Source of the DNA: an uncultured Roseateles sp.
GTDB taxonomy: Bacteria > Pseudomonadota > Gammaproteobacteria > Burkholderiales > Burkholderiaceae
NCBI GenBank assembly: GCA_946886855.1
Contig: CAMPJJ010000188.1
Coordinates: forward strand, 1-6,093
Direction: 5' to 3'
DNA: 6,093 nt
Both the position numbers and the translations under genes were made by a program. Below are positions 6,089-6,093 of the stretch, one piece after another. The notes under the pieces were generated by a model, which ran no database searches, was not told the origin of the DNA, and saw only the letters and a program-made list of their open reading frames with translations. Numbering within the stretch: position 1 is the stretch's first letter; every line of letters begins with the position of its first letter.

Positions 6089-6093
6089 GCATC

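Noticed and set aside
6079..6093. Possible plus-strand gene start, ATG at 6079 reading MEVGI
   Set aside because: AAGGA ends only 1 nt before the ATG, too close for a ribosome site; only five codons are visible and the ATG lies within the inner hairpin arm.

Overview
The window is 6093 bases of gene-dense, high-GC DNA that looks chromosomal. It most likely comes from a betaproteobacterium of the order Burkholderiales. The reasons are the G/C-rich third codon positions, a TrpS with the wording typical of that group, and a small DUF3717 + DUF1289 protein, where DUF3717 is as far as I recall largely a Burkholderiales domain. Species cannot be fixed from the sequence alone. I see no mobile element, CRISPR array, tRNA or rRNA.

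Left half, plus strand (28-2913): three tightly packed genes, probably one transcript. They are tryptophanyl-tRNA synthetase (trpS, 28-1044), a cysteine-motif protein of unknown function with DUF3717 and DUF1289 domains (1055-1528), and a MATE-family multidrug/cation antiporter (1525-2913). The MATE gene appears to start at a TTG whose last two bases belong to the TGA stop of the gene before it, with a strong Shine-Dalgarno sequence inside the upstream gene. The TrpS carries a four-cysteine pattern like that of iron-sulfur-containing TrpRS enzymes.

Right half, minus strand (5906 down to 2965): a three-gene signalling operon. In transcription order it encodes a small secreted Spy/CpxP-like (LTXXQ) periplasmic protein, an OmpR/PhoB-type response regulator and a membrane histidine kinase, with gaps of only 16 and 13 nt. 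The layout suggests an envelope-stress sensor of the Cpx/Rst/Bae type, in which the kinase senses a periplasmic condition, the regulator changes transcription, and the Spy-like protein acts as periplasmic chaperone or feedback partner. Upstream of the operon is a GTAAA-N5-GTGAA tandem element that resembles a CpxR-type box and could be an autoregulatory operator.

The two units converge at 2914-2964, where only a weak hairpin is seen. The right-hand 187 bases (5907-6093) hold the promoter region of the signalling operon, then a strong GC-rich hairpin (6015-6052) that reads as a terminator for something transcribed leftward from beyond the window, and an abutting two-part hairpin (6051-6088) of unknown meaning. 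Most of the window is ordinary core biology. The points most worth a second look are the TrpS cysteine motif, the DUF3717-DUF1289 protein, the unusual sensor and His/Met-rich segments of the signalling module, and the structured DNA at the right edge.
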